Positions 62,514 to 64,000 of a stretch of DNA of 64,000 bases are shown one piece after another. Origin of the DNA: Acetobacter sp. (lineage in GTDB: Bacteria; Pseudomonadota; Alphaproteobacteria; RF32; CAG-239); NCBI GenBank assembly GCA_023665325.1, contig JAMPED010000001.1:1-64000 (forward strand), written 5' to 3'. The notes under the pieces are model-generated. The model worked only from the letters and a program-made list of their open reading frames with translations, searched no databases and was not told the origin of the DNA. The position numbers and the translations under genes were made by a program. Numbering within the stretch: position 1 is the stretch's first letter; every line of letters begins with the position of its first letter.

Positions 62514-62819
62514 ATGAAGAAGATTTTTGCTTGTTTAGCGTTGCTAATATTAGTGGGGTGTGCAGATACATCAAAATACTCTACTGCGGATGTAAATGCA
62601 CCAATGAAAACACGGATGCGTGCGTGTTTGATTAGCGAAGCAACGGCGAAGTTTCAGGCAGGTACATTGTTTGTTCAAGGGCTTAGTGCTACATCTGATG
62701 AGTTGGTTAGTATTTGTTTGCGTAAATTAGCACTTCAATCTGCGGGGATTAGTGAAGAGTCGCAATCTACTGCGCAATCGATTATTCAGAATTTACGGAA
62801 TTTTGGTGCAGTGAATTAG
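62514..62819 (+). CDS. Small lipoprotein of unknown function
   Basis: This 101-residue protein has a lipoprotein signal (MKKIFACLALLILVGC, lipobox L-V-G-C) and a short mature region with a conserved-looking RMRACLISEATAKFQAGTLF and two further cysteines. AAGGAG precedes the ATG. It stands alone between the MATE and invertase genes. Family not recognised. Confidence 0.7.
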   Translation: MKKIFACLALLILVGCADTSKYSTADVNAPMKTRMRACLISEATAKFQAGTLFVQGLSATSDELVSICLRKLALQSAGISEESQSTAQSIIQNLRNFGAVN

Positions 62820-62838
62820 AAATGAATTGCTTATTTTT

Positions 62839-62875
62839 CAAGCGCTCTGCGATTGGAGCGTTTTATTTTATTGTT
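62839..62875 (+). terminator. Probable terminator after the lipoprotein gene
   Basis: GCGCTC and GAGCG form a short stem with an 8-base loop, followed by a T-rich stretch. Confidence 0.6.
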
Positions 62876-62933
62876 TTTATTTAAAAAATAGCTTAGCGAA
62901 TCCGTTTTAATCATAAATGAAAGGAATAATATT

Positions 62934-63566
62934 ATGATTTACGGATATATAAGAGTTAGTACAGATAAACAAACAACAGAAAATCAGCGTTTTGAAATTA
63001 AAAGTTTTGCAGCTAAAAATAAATTGTCGGTGCATTGTTGGATTATGGAAACTATTAGTGCAACGAAAGAATTAGATAAAAGAAAACTTGGGAAGTTATT
63101 AAAAAAACTTAAAACAGGGGATGTACTGGTTGCGTCAGAGCTTTCTCGTTTAGGGCGTAATTTATTGCAGGTGATGAGTATTTTACACTACTGTATGTCA
63201 AATGGTGTGCAAGTTTGGACAATCAAAGATAATTACCGTTTAGGAACAGATATTCAATCTAAAGTTTTGGCATTTGCTTTTGGTCTTTCAGCAGAGATTG
63301 AACGAAATTTAATTTCTCAAAGAACTAAAGAAGCATTACTTCGTCTTAAAAGCGAAGGGCGTGTGTTAGGTCGTCCTAAAGGACGGCGTAATAGCAAACT
63401 TAAATTAGCAGGTAAGGAACAGCAAATTTCAGCATTGCGACAGGATAATATTTCCAAATCTGAAATTGCAAGGATTCTTAAAGTAAATCGGATGACTGTA
63501 GCGCGCTTTATTCTTGAAAGTGGGGGTGAAACATTGCCTCTCTTTCCTCAATTATTAGAAGAGTGA
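62934..63566 (+). CDS. Mpi-like serine DNA invertase (resolvase/invertase family)
   Basis: This 210-residue site-specific recombinase has the catalytic Ser9 in YGYIRVSTDKQTTENQRFEI, the core ASELSRLGRNLLQVMSIL and AFAFGLSAEIERNLISQRTKEALLRLKSEGRVLGRPKGRR, and a C-terminal helix-turn-helix (SKSEIARILKVNRMTVARFI). It is closer to the Bacteroides global invertase Mpi than to Hin or Gin. Enzymes of this type flip promoter segments between inverted repeats. A candidate target is the pair of repeats at 18077-18180. No other mobile-element genes accompany it here. AAAGGA precedes the ATG. Confidence 0.9.
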   Translation: MIYGYIRVSTDKQTTENQRFEIKSFAAKNKLSVHCWIMETISATKELDKRKLGKLLKKLKTGDVLVASELSRLGRNLLQVMSILHYCMSNGVQVWTIKDNYRLGTDIQSKVLAFAFGLSAEIERNLISQRTKEALLRLKSEGRVLGRPKGRRNSKLKLAGKEQQISALRQDNISKSEIARILKVNRMTVARFILESGGETLPLFPQLLEE

Positions 63567-64000
63567 GTTTCAGAGTGGTCTGTTTCTTCACTGTTTTTAC
63601 CTTTTAAATTGTTGAGAAATTGGGTTTCAATTTTCAGATATTGGTTAAGCAATCCCCGTGAACGTGATACTGATAAGATGGTTAATAATAGCAGTAAGAA
63701 CGTTATTTTTGGGTTTTCACTTAAGAAGGTATGGACAACTGTTACAATAAAGAATGCAGATACGAGGATTCGAAAACTTGTTAAAATAATTAAAGGTAAA
63801 CGATTTGCTTTTTTTGCCATCCAAAGTTTGTAGTAAATTTTGGAAATTTGTGTTTTACCCGCAAAGAAATTGCGAAGTCGTATAGTGTGTTCATCAAGTT
63901 TGGAGCAAGCTTGGTTTTCGTGCGGCTCATTATTTTGAGCACAATTGACAGCAAGTTCTATTTCTTCGGTTTGTTTTTTAGGGAACATCCACGAAAGTTT
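63548..64000 (-). CDS. C-terminal part of a membrane protein (runs off the right edge)
   Basis: The frame is open to the last base, so the gene continues beyond the window. The first ATG, at 63988, need not be the start, because in-frame sense codons precede it. The visible part has a basic cytoplasmic stretch (HTIRLRNFFAGKTQISKIYYKLWMAKKANR) and two hydrophobic helices (PLIILTSFRILVSAFFIVTVV, ITFLLLLLTILSVSRS). A polar tail (HSETHSSNN) overlaps the end of the invertase gene. This could be the tail of a cation/proton antiporter, but I am not sure. Confidence 0.6.
   Translation of the reverse strand, partial: KLSWMFPKKQTEEIELAVNCAQNNEPHENQACSKLDEHTIRLRNFFAGKTQISKIYYKLWMAKKANRLPLIILTSFRILVSAFFIVTVVHTFLSENPKITFLLLLLTILSVSRSRGLLNQYLKIETQFLNNLKGKNSEETDHSETHSSNN

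Overview
The window looks like a chromosomal segment of an uncultured, low-GC alphaproteobacterium, probably of the gut-associated RF32/'Azospirillum sp. CAG:239'-like group. That placement is inferred from gene content: CarD, TrmL, a SecB/Tim44-like/MltA/Smr cluster, an ATP12-family assembly factor beside an RluC-type pseudouridine synthase, an archaeal-looking ValRS, and a pseudopilin with the GRSMIEMLGVLAIIGVLSVGG-type leader I associate with these genomes. Most of the window is ordinary housekeeping DNA in short operons separated by clear intrinsic terminators.

Layout. 1-0.6 kb: 5' end of an outer-membrane protein gene on the minus strand, preceded by a structured leader RNA. 0.8-12.3 kb: ppdK, a DUF805 protein, a prepilin peptidase, an orphan LuxR-type regulator, a dCMP deaminase, enolase, dnaE and a membrane protein. 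12.3-17 kb: sufD, sufC and secA on the minus strand. 17.1-20.8 kb: a parvulin, then an autotransporter preceded by a possible invertible switch. 20.9-27.5 kb: carD, trmL, secB, tim44-like, mltA, smr, valS. 27.6-30.3 kb: two tandem GC-rich, Bacteroidota-like surface protein genes sharing 462 identical bases of promoter, leader and 5' coding sequence, then diverging. 30.4-40 kb: two small secreted proteins, rpsA, an SDR, gmk, cysK, lptG, ybgC, ruvB, ruvA. 40-45 kb: an OprB-like porin, a three-gene retropepsin/inactive-transglutaminase/ATP-grasp module and a cyclophilin. 45-49 kb: a candidate ADP-ribosyltransferase effector with a repeat tail, ruvC, yebC and a degenerate one-domain DEAD-box protein. 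49-57 kb: rarA, rluC-like, asmA-like, ATP12-like, acylphosphatase, a DUF2769-like protein, trxB, and a second copy of the leader RNA upstream of a pseudopilin. 57-64 kb: ychF, pth, rplY, pssA, tRNA-Leu(UAA), a MATE transporter, a lipoprotein, an Mpi-type serine invertase and the end of a membrane protein gene.

The most notable item is the leader RNA found at 395-589 (minus) and 56300-56488 (plus). Both copies start just after a recognisable promoter, carry the same three helices arranged as a pseudoknot, show compensatory base changes between copies, and end in an intrinsic terminator just before the Shine-Dalgarno of a surface-protein gene. I do not recognise it as a known riboswitch class. 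A second possible regulatory system is the 104-bp segment at 18077-18180. It is bounded by perfect inverted repeats whose 12-bp dyad cores look like serine-invertase sites, it lies immediately upstream of the autotransporter, and an Mpi-like invertase is encoded at 62934-63566.

Limits: everything here is read by eye. Family names rest on motif recognition, not on a search, and the RNA structures have not been folded computationally.
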